The notes below the pieces were generated by a model, which searched no databases, had not been told where the DNA came from, and saw nothing but the letters and a program-made list of their open reading frames with translations. From assembly GCF_030499575.1 (NCBI RefSeq), contig NZ_JASTLC010000001.1:930001-994000 (forward strand): a stretch of 64,000 nt of DNA. The letters are read 5' to 3'. This document shows, piece by piece, positions 17,626-26,249 of the stretch. Position 1 is the first letter of the stretch. Each line of letters begins with the position of its first letter. A program made the position numbers and the translations under genes. Source of the DNA: Streptomyces sp. DG2A-72 (GTDB lineage: Bacteria; Actinomycetota; Actinomycetes; Streptomycetales; Streptomycetaceae).

Positions 17626-18981
17626 ATGTCGTCGAATCCGGTCGCCGAGACCGTCGCCTCGCTGATGCCCAGGGCGCGGGCGGAGCTCACCGAACTGGTG
17701 GCGTTCAAGTCGGTGGCGGACTTCGACCAGTTCCCGAAGAGCGAAAGCGAGGGCGCCGCGAACTGGGTCGCCGACGCGCTGCGTGCCGAGGGCTTCCAGG
17801 ACGTGGCCCTGCTCGACACCCCCGACGGCACGCAGTCCGTGTACGGCTGCCTGCCCGGCCCCGAGGGCGCGAAGACGGTCCTGCTGTACGCCCACTACGA
17901 CGTGCAGCCGCCGCTCGACGAGGCAGCGTGGACCACGCCGCCCTTCGAACTGACCGAGCGCGACGGCCGCTGGTACGGGCGCGGGGCCGCCGACTGCAAG
18001 GGCGGCGTGATCATGCACCTGCTCGCGCTGCGCGCGCTCAGGGCGAACGGCGGCATACCCGTCCACGTCAAGGTGATCGCCGAGGGTTCGGAGGAGATGG
18101 GTACGGGCGGACTGGAGCGGTACGCCGAGGAGCATCCGGAGCTCCTGGAGGCCGACACCGTCGTCATCGGCGACGCGGGCAACTTCCGCGTCGGCCTGCC
18201 GACGGTCACCTCCACCCTGCGCGGCATGACCCTCGTCCGCGTCCGCATCGACACGCTCGAAGGCAACCTGCACTCCGGCCAGTTCGGCGGCGCCGCGCCC
18301 GACGCGCTGGGCGCGCTGATCCGCGTACTGGACTCGCTGCGCGCGGAAGACGGTTCGACGACGGTCGACGGGCTCGCCGACGAAACGTCGTGGGACGGGC
18401 TGCAGTACGACGAGGAGCAGTTCCGCACGGATGCCAAGGTCCTGGACGGCGTGGAGCTGATCGGCTCCGGCACGGTCGCCGACCGCATCTGGGCGCGCCC
18501 GGCCGTCACGGTCCTCGGCATCGACTGCCCGCCGGTCGTCGGCGCCACCCCGTCCGTGCAGGCGAGCGCCCGCGCGCTGATCAGCCTGCGGGTGCCGCCG
18601 GGCGTGGACGCGGCCGAGGCGACCAAGCTGCTCCAGGCTCATCTGGAGGCCCACACGCCGTGGGGCGCCCGGGTGCACTCCGAGCAGGTCGGCCAAGGCC
18701 AGGCTTTCCGCGCCGACACGAGCAGCCCGGCGTACCAGGCGATGGCGGACGCGATGGCGGTGGCCTACCCGGGCCAGGACATGCAGTACGCCGGCCAGGG
18801 CGGCTCCATCCCTCTGTGCAACACCCTCGCCGCCCTCTACCCGAACGCCGAGATCCTGCTCATCGGCCTCAGCGAGCCGGAGGCCCAGATCCACGCGGTG
18901 AACGAGAGCGTGTCCCCGCAGGAGCTGGAGCGGCTGTCGGTGACGGAGGCACTGTTCCTGCGCAATTACGCGGGCAACTGA
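17626..18981 (+). CDS. M20 family dipeptidase
   Basis: The 451-residue cytoplasmic metallopeptidase has the M20 zinc-site motifs: YAHYDVQPPLDEAAWTTPPFE (first His and catalytic Asp), RGAADCKGGV (bridging Asp), EGSEEMGTGGL (catalytic and metal Glu) and the late IHAVNESV histidine. The inserted dimerisation domain is about residues 205-365. The family splits dipeptides such as carnosine-like or Cys-Gly substrates. A strong ribosome binding site (AAGGAG, 17612-17617) precedes ATG 17626. The kinase-like gene begins 12 bases after the stop, so the two are probably cotranscribed. Confidence 0.93.
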   Translation: MSSNPVAETVASLMPRARAELTELVAFKSVADFDQFPKSESEGAANWVADALRAEGFQDVALLDTPDGTQSVYGCLPGPEGAKTVLLYAHYDVQPPLDEAAWTTPPFELTERDGRWYGRGAADCKGGVIMHLLALRALRANGGIPVHVKVIAEGSEEMGTGGLERYAEEHPELLEADTVVIGDAGNFRVGLPTVTSTLRGMTLVRVRIDTLEGNLHSGQFGGAAPDALGALIRVLDSLRAEDGSTTVDGLADETSWDGLQYDEEQFRTDAKVLDGVELIGSGTVADRIWARPAVTVLGIDCPPVVGATPSVQASARALISLRVPPGVDAAEATKLLQAHLEAHTPWGARVHSEQVGQGQAFRADTSSPAYQAMADAMAVAYPGQDMQYAGQGGSIPLCNTLAALYPNAEILLIGLSEPEAQIHAVNESVSPQELERLSVTEALFLRNYAGN

Positions 18982-18992
18982 GCCACCGGGCC

Positions 18993-20030
18993 ATGTCCCC
19001 CAACGAGCGCCTCGCCACCCACGGCGACATCGCGACCTCCCTCGCTCTCCTCAGCGACCTCGAACTCGCCGAGCTGGTGGCGTCGGGCACGTCCGTCACC
19101 ACCGGCATCGGAGGGCGCGGCGCGGTCACGGAGGTCGCCGGTCGCCGTGTCTTCGTCAAGCGGGTGCCGGTCACGGACCTGGAGCTGCGTCCGGCCAACG
19201 TCCGCTCCACGGCGAACCTCTTCGGGCTGCCGACGTTCTGCCAGTACAACATCGGCGGCCCGGGCGGCGGGGCGTGGCGGGAGCTTGCCGCGCACGCCAT
19301 GACGACGAACTGGGTGCTGACGGGCCGGTTCGCGGGGTTCCCACTCCTGCACCACTGGCGGGTGCTGCCCGATGCGGTTCAGCCGCTCCCGAAGGAACTG
19401 GCCGACGTGGAGCGGGCCGTCGCCTTCTGGGGAGGCGCCGAGCAGGTGCGGGCGCGGATCGAGGCGCTGGCGTCCGCTTCCGCGAGCCTGACGCTGTTCC
19501 TGGAGTACGTGCCATACACCCTGCACGACTGGCTCACCGAGCAACTGGCCACAGACGACACGGCCTGCGCCTTCGTGGAGAGCGAGCTGGAGGCCGTCGT
19601 CGCCTTCCTCCGGGACCACGAACTCCTGCACCTGGACACCCACTTCGGCAACATCCTCACGGACGGCCACCGCCTCTACCTCGCCGACTACGGCCTCGCC
19701 CTCTCCTCCCGCTTCCGACTCACCCCGGAGGAGAGGGACTTCTACGACCGGCACCGTGACTACGATCGCGCGTACGCCACCGGGTACCTCGCGAACTGGC
19801 TCGTCACCACCCTGCGCGGCTGCGGCGGCGAGGAGCGCAACGCCTTCATGCGTGCGTGTGCCGAGGGCGCGCCGCCGGTCGGGCTGCCGTCCGTCGCGGC
19901 GAGCGTGGTGGCCCGGCATGCCCGGACGGCCGTGGTGATGGCGGACTTCATCGGACGGCTCCAGTCCGAGAGCCGGGAGACGCCGTATCCGTACGAGGCG
20001 CTCCGCACTGCCCTCGCAACAGGCACGTGA
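18993..20030 (+). CDS. protein kinase-like / phosphotransferase-fold protein
   Basis: The 345-residue protein has a kinase-like fold: a lysine strand (RRVFVKRVPV, about 50-60), FLEYVPYTLHDWLTEQL at the hinge, the catalytic loop LLHLDTHFGNIL with Asp and Asn, and YLADYGLALSS in place of DFG. This is nearer to lipopolysaccharide-kinase or aminoglycoside-phosphotransferase folds than to Pkn-type Ser/Thr kinases. The acceptor is unknown. It probably shares an mRNA with the M20 dipeptidase. ATG at 18993. Confidence 0.75.
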   Translation: MSPNERLATHGDIATSLALLSDLELAELVASGTSVTTGIGGRGAVTEVAGRRVFVKRVPVTDLELRPANVRSTANLFGLPTFCQYNIGGPGGGAWRELAAHAMTTNWVLTGRFAGFPLLHHWRVLPDAVQPLPKELADVERAVAFWGGAEQVRARIEALASASASLTLFLEYVPYTLHDWLTEQLATDDTACAFVESELEAVVAFLRDHELLHLDTHFGNILTDGHRLYLADYGLALSSRFRLTPEERDFYDRHRDYDRAYATGYLANWLVTTLRGCGGEERNAFMRACAEGAPPVGLPSVAASVVARHARTAVVMADFIGRLQSESRETPYPYEALRTALATGT

Positions 20031-20039
20031 TGACGCAAG

Positions 20040-21080
20040 TCACGGCGTCGGAATCCCGGCCTCCAGATACAGTGCCGCCCCGCGTTCCCGCGCCCGCAAC
20101 GCCCACCGCAGCCGCTCGTAGCGGACGGGCGGGAGCAGATCGGCGGCCTCCGCTTCGGTGACGAAACGCCAGTCGCGCAGTTCGGGGCCGGGCAGCAGCA
20201 GCCGGTGGGCCTCGGTGGAGTCGAGTCGACCGCCGTCGTAGAGAAGGCGCAGGCCGCCGAAGCCGGGCGGGGCCGGAGGTTCCCAGTCCACGACGAGGAG
20301 GCGGGGTACGTCGTCGAGCCGTATCCCGGTCTCCTCGGCGACCTCGCGCATGCCCGCGCGCGCGGGCGCCTCACCGGGTTCGACGACACCGCCGGGAAAC
20401 TCCCAACCTGCCTTGTAGGTGGGGTCGACGAGCAGTACCCGGTCGTGTTCGTCGAAGAGGAGGACGCCTGCGGCGATCGTCTCGGCGGTGGGTTCCGGGG
20501 TTTGTACGATGTCACATACCGGAACGCTCCCACTGCTGACCGCGTCGGCGATACGGACCGCGGTCTCGTACGGCGTGAGGGCGCCGGTGTCGACGGGGTG
20601 GGCGTCGGCGGTAAGCCAGGATGCGAGGGCGGCGCGGTACGGCTCTATGTGGTCGTACGACCACTGCCGTATGCGCATCTCACCGTCGGGCAGTTCGGGC
20701 GGCACCTCCCGCCCGGCTATTCGTTCGCGCAGGATCGTTTCCGCCGGGGCGAGGAGCACATGCCGGACACTGATCCGGCGTGCGGCGAGCCCACCGAAGA
20801 TCTCGTCGCGGTAGTCCTGGCGCAGCAGGGTCATCGGGACCACCAGCGTGCCGCCGAGTTCGGTGAGCATCGCGGCCGCCGTGTCGATCACCAGCCGCCG
20901 CCAGATCGGCAGATCCTGGTAGTCACCGACCTCGGCGAGGTGTTTGGGCGGAAGCAGGTGAGTGAGTGCTCCGCCGATGACCTCGGGGTCGAAGAGCGTG
21001 CTGTTCGGGATCAGGTCGATCAGTTCCCGTGCGGTGGTGGTCTTCCCCGCACCGAACGCACCGTTGATCCAAACGATCAC
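20040..21080 (-). CDS. P-loop kinase fused to a Nudix hydrolase
   Basis: The 346-residue protein joins two domains. Residues 1-175 are an AAA/gluconate-kinase-like P-loop domain (WINGAFGAGKTTTARELIDL, later LAPAETILRERIAGRE). Residues 200-346 are a Nudix hydrolase with a complete Nudix box (GGVVEPGEAPARAGMREVAE then ETGI). It may phosphorylate a small molecule and hydrolyse a diphosphate-linked product. The GTG at 21080 has an upstream GGGGG ribosome binding site and starts right at the P-loop domain; longer starts would add unrelated tryptophan- and glycine-rich residues. No neighbour suggests the substrate. Confidence 0.8.
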   Translation of the reverse strand: MIVWINGAFGAGKTTTARELIDLIPNSTLFDPEVIGGALTHLLPPKHLAEVGDYQDLPIWRRLVIDTAAAMLTELGGTLVVPMTLLRQDYRDEIFGGLAARRISVRHVLLAPAETILRERIAGREVPPELPDGEMRIRQWSYDHIEPYRAALASWLTADAHPVDTGALTPYETAVRIADAVSSGSVPVCDIVQTPEPTAETIAAGVLLFDEHDRVLLVDPTYKAGWEFPGGVVEPGEAPARAGMREVAEETGIRLDDVPRLLVVDWEPPAPPGFGGLRLLYDGGRLDSTEAHRLLLPGPELRDWRFVTEAEAADLLPPVRYERLRWALRARERGAALYLEAGIPTP

Positions 21081-21168
21081 GGTTCCCCCTCTTCTGTTGG
21101 CCCCCTGTGGCTTGCCCGCTCCACCCTGCCACCAAAACCAGCTCCCGTTGAGGGTGCACAAACGCAGA

Positions 21169-21202
21169 ACGCCGGTGGCCCCCACAGCGGGGACACCGGC
21201 GT
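21169..21202 (-). terminator. hairpin after the small secreted protein gene
   Basis: The arms ACGCCGGTG (21169-21177) and CACCGGCGT (21194-21202) pair fully, with an inner CCCC/GGGG pairing. It lies 22 bases past the stop of the small secreted protein gene and before the kinase-Nudix start. Confidence 0.65.
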
Positions 21203-21224
21203 CGCGCTCCGGCCGTCGGCCTCG

Positions 21225-21563
21225 TCAGCCGATCTTGCCCTTGCCCTTCGGTCCGTGCGGGGTGTCGTCCAGCGCCATACGGAACTCCCTGGCGAGGAAC
21301 GGGTCGACGGTGCCCATGGTCTCGTCGACGTCGACAACAGCCGGACTGTGGACCACGGCTGGGGTGCCGCCGAGAACAGCCGGACCGTGCAGTACGGCCG
21401 GACCGTGGAGTACGGCCGAGTCGCCGGGACCAGCCGGACGGTCGGGAGCAGCCGGACCGCTGGGCGCGGCGGGATCGTCGCCGTGGGCATGGGACGGCGA
21501 CACAGCCGCGACGACGAAACCGGTGGCAAGGGAGGCGATGGCGAGCATGCTGCGCTTCTTCAT
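21225..21563 (-). CDS. small secreted protein, Ala/Pro/Gly repeat
   Basis: The 112-residue product begins MKKRSMLAIASLATGFVVAA with a signal peptide likely cut after SPSHA (about residue 26). A low-complexity stretch with repeated GPAVLHGPAVLGG units follows, then a more complex end VDPFLAREFRMALDDTPHGP and a basic tail. I do not recognise a domain. The conserved-looking C-terminus suggests a small exported peptide or surface protein. It has its own terminator. Confidence 0.7.
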   Translation of the reverse strand: MKKRSMLAIASLATGFVVAAVSPSHAHGDDPAAPSGPAAPDRPAGPGDSAVLHGPAVLHGPAVLGGTPAVVHSPAVVDVDETMGTVDPFLAREFRMALDDTPHGPKGKGKIG

Positions 21564-21683
21564 GCCCCGCTCAACTGCGCGGACCGGGCCGGGGTCACGC
21601 ACCCCTTGCCGAGGGAACCGGAACGGATGGCATCCATGCCCAACTGGCATGCTCTGCCGTGACGGCCACGACAAGGAGGGCGG

Positions 21684-22022
21684 ATGAACGAGCAGGACCG
21701 GCACATCCACGTCGACGCGAAGGTGATGCGCAACAGTGCCGCCACGCGCAACATCCTGGCGTCCACGTTCGCTCTCGCCGGCGATCTCCCGAGCACCGTC
21801 ACCGCCGGATGCGGCCTGCGTGTGCCGTACGCGATGACCTCCGCGCGCCCGGAGAGCGTCACCTGCCTGCCCTGCCGTGAACACGCCGCGCGTGAACACC
21901 TGCGCCTCGCCGAGGACATGGAGCGCCTGGGCGCCATGGCGGGCTCCACGATCCCGCGGGATCAGGCGGCCGACGCGGCGGCCTCGCTGCGCGACCTCGC
22001 ACGCCGCTTCTCGGGTATGTGA
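21684..22022 (+). CDS. small protein with CxxC motif, function unknown
   Basis: The 112-residue protein follows a strong ribosome binding site (AAGGAGGGCGG) before ATG 21684. It has one cysteine in TAGCGLRVPYAM and a CxxC in VTCLPCREHA, spaced like a small zinc ribbon, then a helical C-terminus (LRLAEDMERLGAMAG and onwards). No known family is clear to me. It is divergent from the small secreted protein gene, with 120 bases between the starts. Confidence 0.7.
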   Translation: MNEQDRHIHVDAKVMRNSAATRNILASTFALAGDLPSTVTAGCGLRVPYAMTSARPESVTCLPCREHAAREHLRLAEDMERLGAMAGSTIPRDQAADAAASLRDLARRFSGM

Positions 22023-22143
22023 GCACAGACTCACACCATCGAACGCGCGTCTTCCAACAGAGTCCGACACATCCTACCGTGAACGCACTTATGACGCGTA
22101 CATGCAGTCATCCCACCTTTCGCTGGTTCGGAGGAACGTAACG

Positions 22144-23113
22144 ATGCGTCACCTTCACACCCGCACAACCCGCACAAGAGTGGTCGGACGGCCTGCCCGA
22201 AGCCGACGCCTACACCCTGCGCGACCTGTGGCAGCACAAGAGCTACAACACCGCGGGCACCATCTCGGCCACCGTCCCGGCGCACGGCACGGTTCTCGTC
22301 CGGGTCGCGCCCGACCCGCGCTGGGCCAAGCATCCGCCCGCCGTCGAACTCGGCCTGGAGGGCAGCCCGTTGGTCGAGGCGGGTGAGCCGGCCGCACTGA
22401 CGTCCACCGTCACCGACCTGGGACGCACGTCGGCCAAGCGCGTCTCCGTCGCGCTGACCGGTCCCGAGGGCTGGACCGTCAGGGCCACGTCACCGACGGC
22501 CACCGCCTCCCTGCCGACCGGCCGCTCGCTGCGCACCAAGTGGTCCGTCACCGCGCCATCAGGGACGCCCTCCGGGTCGTACGACCTGACGCTCAAGGCG
22601 AGTTACCGCTCCCCGGCCGGTGTCCGCGTCGACAGCGCGGTGCCGATCGCCGTGTCCGTGGTGGTGCCGCCGCCCTCGGGGACGTCCGGACTGGGTGACC
22701 TCCCGTGGTTGTCGGCCGCCAGCGGATGCGGGCCGGTCGAGAGCAACACCAGCAACGGGGAGAGCGACGCGGGCGACGGCAACCCGATCACCATCGGCGG
22801 GGTCGCGTACGCGAAGGGGCTCGGTGTGCACGCCGAGAGCGCCGTCGACTACTACGCCGGCGGTGCGTGCGAGACGGTGACCGCGGACGTCGGTGTCGAC
22901 GACGAGAAGGGGGCGAACGGGACGGTCGCCTTCGAGATCTGGGCGGCCGGTACCAAGGCCGCCTCGACCGGCGTCCTCACCAACGCGATGCCCGCCCAGC
23001 CGCTCACCGCCGCCGTGACGGGCGCCCAGCTGATCCGCCTCGTCGTCACCGACGGCGGCGACGGTATCGACTCCGACCACGCGGACTGGGCGGACGCACA
23101 GCTGAGCTGCTGA
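22144..23113 (+). pseudogene. remnant of secreted alpha-galactosidase (GH27-like) with NPCBM
   Basis: A good ribosome binding site (GGAGGAACG) and ATG at 22144 begin MRHLHTRTTRT, but the frame then fails. From about 22190 another frame reads GLPEADAYTLRDLWQHKSYN, then ISATVPAHGTVLVRV, the beta-sandwich end of GH27 alpha-galactosidases. A NEW3-type domain (VEAGEPAALTSTVTDLG) and an NPCBM carbohydrate-binding domain (AYAKGLGVHAESAVDYYAGG) follow to the stop at 23111-23113. The whole catalytic barrel, about 1 kb, is absent and the two ends are out of frame. The next genes (ROK kinase, LacI) would fit sugar use. Confidence 0.8.
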
Positions 23114-23153
23114 GCCCGGCGGCGGGTTCGCACCCATGCCAGCCCGCACGACG

Positions 23154-23194
23154 ACTCGGCGGCCGAGCCCCTCCCCCAGGGCCGACCGCCGAGT
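23154..23194. terminator. bidirectional terminator
   Basis: ACTCGGCGG (23154-23162) pairs exactly with CCGCCGAGT (23186-23194), between the convergent galactosidase remnant and the ROK kinase gene. Confidence 0.6.
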
Positions 23195-23218
23195 GAACGT
23201 TCCTGCTGAGGCCCTGCC

Positions 23219-24172
23219 TCACACCCCCGCAGCGGCCGCGTCCGGTCGCTTGGCGAGCGCGGCGGCGGCAGCGCCCACCAGTCCCGCGTCCGTCCCCATC
23301 TGTGCCGGCACCACGGTCAGGCGCTGCACGAAGGACAGCGTCGCGTAGTCGCTCAACGCCTTGCGCAACGGCGTGAAGAGCACATCGCCCGCCTTGCCGA
23401 CGCCCCCGCCGATGACGGCGATGTCGATCTCGACGAGGGTCGCGGTGGCCGCGATGCCGGCGGCCAGGGCCTGGGCGGCGCGTTCGAAGGAGGCCACGGC
23501 GACGGGGTCGCCCTCGCGCGCGGCGGCGGCCACCGCGGCGGCGGAGGTGTCACCGTCGGGGCCCGGATGCCAGCCGCCCTCGAGCGCGCGCCGCGCGATG
23601 TTCGGGCCGCTCGCGATGCGCTCCACGCAGCCGCGCGAACCGCACGGGCAGTCGTCGCCGTCGAGATCCACGCTGATGTGCCCGATGTGGCCCGCGTTGC
23701 CGGTCGGCCCGGGGTGCAACTGGCCGCCCAGGACCAGGCCGCCGCCGACACCCGTGGAGACGACCATGCACAGCGCGTTGTCGTGGCCGCGGGCTGCGCC
23801 CTGCCAGTGCTCGGCTGCCGTGATCGCCACCCCGTCGCCGATCAGCTCGACGGGCAGCCCTCCGGCGGCGGCGCGCACCCGCCGTACGAGCGGGTAGTCG
23901 CGCCAGCCGGGCACGTTCACCGGGCTCACCGTGCCCGCGGAGGCGTCCACCGGGCCCGCGCTGCCGATGCCGAGCGCGGTGGCCCGTCCCCACAGCTCGG
24001 ACGCGGTCAGTTCACCGAGCACCTCCTCGACGGCCTCCATCACGGTGTCGCCGTCCTCCTGTGCCGGAGTCGCGCGCTGTGCACGCACGAGGATGCTGCC
24101 GTGGCCGTCCACCAGCGCCCCGGCGATCTTGGTGCCGCCGATGTCGAGCGCAGCCACGAAGTCGGTGTGCAT
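23219..24172 (-). CDS. ROK family sugar kinase
   Basis: The 317-residue protein has an N-terminal ATP motif (ALDIGGTKIAGALVD), the ROK sugar site (ELIGDGVAITAAEHWQGAARG), the STGVGGGLVLGG motif and the zinc motif CPCGSRGCVERIASGP preceded by GHIGHISV. This is a glucokinase-like enzyme without an N-terminal HTH, so it is a kinase rather than a repressor. It is divergent from a LacI regulator and shares a palindrome with it. The likely role is phosphorylation of glucose or a related hexose. Confidence 0.92.
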   Translation of the reverse strand: MHTDFVAALDIGGTKIAGALVDGHGSILVRAQRATPAQEDGDTVMEAVEEVLGELTASELWGRATALGIGSAGPVDASAGTVSPVNVPGWRDYPLVRRVRAAAGGLPVELIGDGVAITAAEHWQGAARGHDNALCMVVSTGVGGGLVLGGQLHPGPTGNAGHIGHISVDLDGDDCPCGSRGCVERIASGPNIARRALEGGWHPGPDGDTSAAAVAAAAREGDPVAVASFERAAQALAAGIAATATLVEIDIAVIGGGVGKAGDVLFTPLRKALSDYATLSFVQRLTVVPAQMGTDAGLVGAAAAALAKRPDAAAAGV

Positions 24173-24290
24173 CTGTGTCTGATCTCCCGGTCAAGGATCG
24201 GTTCTCCCCGTCAACCACGGGAAAAAGGCGGGCCGGTCTCACGGTGGGGACGCAGGCCGGAGATTGCGGTGGACAGTCTCTCCCGCATCT

Positions 24291-24302
24291 GACAACGTTG
24301 TC
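24291..24302. promoter_or_regulatory. LacI-type operator GACAACGTTGTC
   Basis: A perfect 12-base palindrome with the central CG typical of LacI-family operators lies between the divergent ROK kinase and LacI genes. It begins 119 bases upstream of the kinase start and ends 9 bases before the first possible lacI ATG. Confidence 0.75.
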
Positions 24303-24310
24303 CAGGCTCT

Positions 24311-25447
24311 ATGCTCGACGCCACATCCTCATACATACCCATGGCCCGACGCATCCCCGTGGACGACAGGACAGGACACCGCACTGTGCCCGAGACCAGC
24401 CGCCGTGCAGATCGCCTCGCAGACCGCATCTCCGGGAACCGCTACGGCAATCGTCCGACCATGAAGGACGTGGCGGCGCGTGCGGGAGTCGGACTCAAGA
24501 CCGTCTCGCGCGTGGTCAACGCGGAGCCGGGGGTCACCCCGGAGACGGAGCGCCGCGTCCAGGAGGCCATCGACGCGCTGGGCTTCCGCCGCAACGACAG
24601 CGCGCGGGTGCTGCGCAAGGGCCGTACGGCGAGCATCGGCCTGGTCCTGGAAGACCTCGCGGACCCGTTCTACGGTCCGCTCAGCCGCGCGGTCGAGGAG
24701 GTGGCCCGCGCGCACGGTGCCCTGCTCATCAACGGCTCCAGCGCGGAGGACCCGGACCGTGAGCAGGAGCTGGTGCTGGCGCTGTGCGCACGGCGGGTGG
24801 ACGGGCTGGTGGTCATCCCGGCCGGTGACGACCACCGCTATCTGGAGCCCGAGCTGCGGGCGGGCGTGGCCACCGTGTTCGTGGACCGTCCGGCCGGGAA
24901 GATCCACGCCGATGTGGTGCTGTCGGACAGCTATGGCGGCGCCCGCGACGGTGTGGCCCACCTCATCGCCCACGGTCACCACCGGATCGGCTTCATCGGC
25001 GACATGCCCCGCATCCACACGGCCGCCGAGCGGCTGCGCGGCTACCGGGCGGCCATGGAGGACGCGGGGATACCGGTCGAGGAGTCCTGGATGTCGCTGG
25101 GGGTGACCGACCCCGAGCGGGTGCGCCGCGCGGCCGAGGAGATGCTCTCCGGCCCCTCCCCCGTCACCGCGGTCTTCGCGGGCAACAACCGGGTGACGGT
25201 CACCGTGGTCCGAGTGCTCGCCGAGCAGTCGCGCCGGGTCGCCCTGGTCGGGTTCGACGACATCGAGCTGGCCGATCTGCTGCAGCCGGGCGTCACGGTC
25301 GTCGCGCAGGACGCCGCCACCCTCGGCCGTACCGCGGCCGAGCGTCTCTTCCGCCAGCTGGACGGCTCGCTGGTCGTCCCGGAGCGCATCGAGCTCCCGA
25401 CCCGGCTGATCACCCGCGGCTCGGGCGAACTGCCGCCGGCGGACTGA
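24311..25447 (+). CDS. LacI family transcriptional regulator
   Basis: The product is up to 378 residues. The HTH (RPTMKDVAARAGVGLKTVSR then VVNAEPGVTPETERRVQEAI) starts near residue 48 and is followed by a full periplasmic-binding-like sensor (IGLVLEDLADPFYGPLSRAVEE, VDGLVVIP, HHRIGFIGD, VALVGFDDIELADLL). An ATG at 24311 gives an unusual 45-residue arm; a TATGCT box at 24310-24315 looks like a -10, so the GTG at 24386 (VPETSRRAD) with GGACA upstream may be the true start. It probably controls the divergent ROK kinase and itself through the palindrome at 24291. Confidence 0.9.
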   Translation: MLDATSSYIPMARRIPVDDRTGHRTVPETSRRADRLADRISGNRYGNRPTMKDVAARAGVGLKTVSRVVNAEPGVTPETERRVQEAIDALGFRRNDSARVLRKGRTASIGLVLEDLADPFYGPLSRAVEEVARAHGALLINGSSAEDPDREQELVLALCARRVDGLVVIPAGDDHRYLEPELRAGVATVFVDRPAGKIHADVVLSDSYGGARDGVAHLIAHGHHRIGFIGDMPRIHTAAERLRGYRAAMEDAGIPVEESWMSLGVTDPERVRRAAEEMLSGPSPVTAVFAGNNRVTVTVVRVLAEQSRRVALVGFDDIELADLLQPGVTVVAQDAATLGRTAAERLFRQLDGSLVVPERIELPTRLITRGSGELPPAD

Positions 25448-25454
25448 GGCGCCT

Positions 25455-26249
25455 GTGGAAGACCGCACCCTGGAATCGCTGTGCCTGGCCGAGGCTCCGC
25501 GCGATCATCCGCTGCTCTACCCCGGTGTGTGGCCGACCGAGTCCGTCCTCCTGGACGGTGACCGACTGCTGCCGCTCGACCGTCTGGTGTACGAGGACCG
25601 CGTCCCCGTCCTCGCGGTCGGCTCCAACGCCTGCCCGGCCCAACTGCGGTACAAGATGGCCGAGTCCGGGATCACCGCCCCCGTGCCGATGGTGAAGGCC
25701 CGCGTCACGGGCGTCGAGATCGGCGTCTCCGCGCATGTGAGCCGCATGGGGTACGTGTCCGCGTCGCCGTTCGAAGCGCCGGGGCGGGTGCGCGAGTTGT
25801 TCATCACCTGGCTGGATGCCGAGCAGCTCGCGGTGGTCGACGCGAGCGAGGGCGTGCCACTGCCGGACGGCAACTACGGCCGCGCCTGGCTGCCCGCGCC
25901 GGAGGTGCTGGTGGAGTTGGCCGACGGCACCACGCTGCCCGGCGCTCACGTCTACGTCAATCGCCGCGGCGTCCTGCACAACGGCACCGGCGCGCCACGC
26001 ACCCACCCCGGGCAGCGGGCCCTGCTCACCGAACTCCTGACGGGTTCGCCGCGGTTGAGGGAACTGTTCGGCGTCACGCCCGAGGACTTCTGCACGCGCG
26101 CGCGTGCCGACGGGCGGGTGTGCGCGGCGGGGACACGGCTGCTCGGCGAGGAGAAGCTGGTGACGGCCTCGGGGCTGGAGCGGTATCTGCCGGTTCAGCA
26201 GGCCGGGAGTCCGGGGACCGGCTCGTCGTTGTTGCCGCCCTTGATGTAG
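25455..26249 (+). CDS. gamma-glutamylcyclotransferase-like protein, unknown function
   Basis: The 264-residue protein starts with GTG eight bases after the LacI stop, so it is probably in the same mRNA. VPVLAVGSNACPAQLRYKM near residue 50 looks like the GSN loop of GGCT/AIG2-like folds. It also has an arm HVSRMGYVSASPFEAPGRV and a C-terminal VTPEDFCTRARADGR segment. I do not recognise a named family. It overlaps the convergent kinase gene by 55 bases. Confidence 0.7.
   Translation: MEDRTLESLCLAEAPRDHPLLYPGVWPTESVLLDGDRLLPLDRLVYEDRVPVLAVGSNACPAQLRYKMAESGITAPVPMVKARVTGVEIGVSAHVSRMGYVSASPFEAPGRVRELFITWLDAEQLAVVDASEGVPLPDGNYGRAWLPAPEVLVELADGTTLPGAHVYVNRRGVLHNGTGAPRTHPGQRALLTELLTGSPRLRELFGVTPEDFCTRARADGRVCAAGTRLLGEEKLVTASGLERYLPVQQAGSPGTGSSLLPPLM

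Noticed and set aside
16326..18992. Open frame upstream of the kinase-like protein giving more than 1200 residues
   Set aside because: Only the part from ATG 18993 has a kinase-like fold. The rest overlaps the flavoprotein and dipeptidase genes in other frames.
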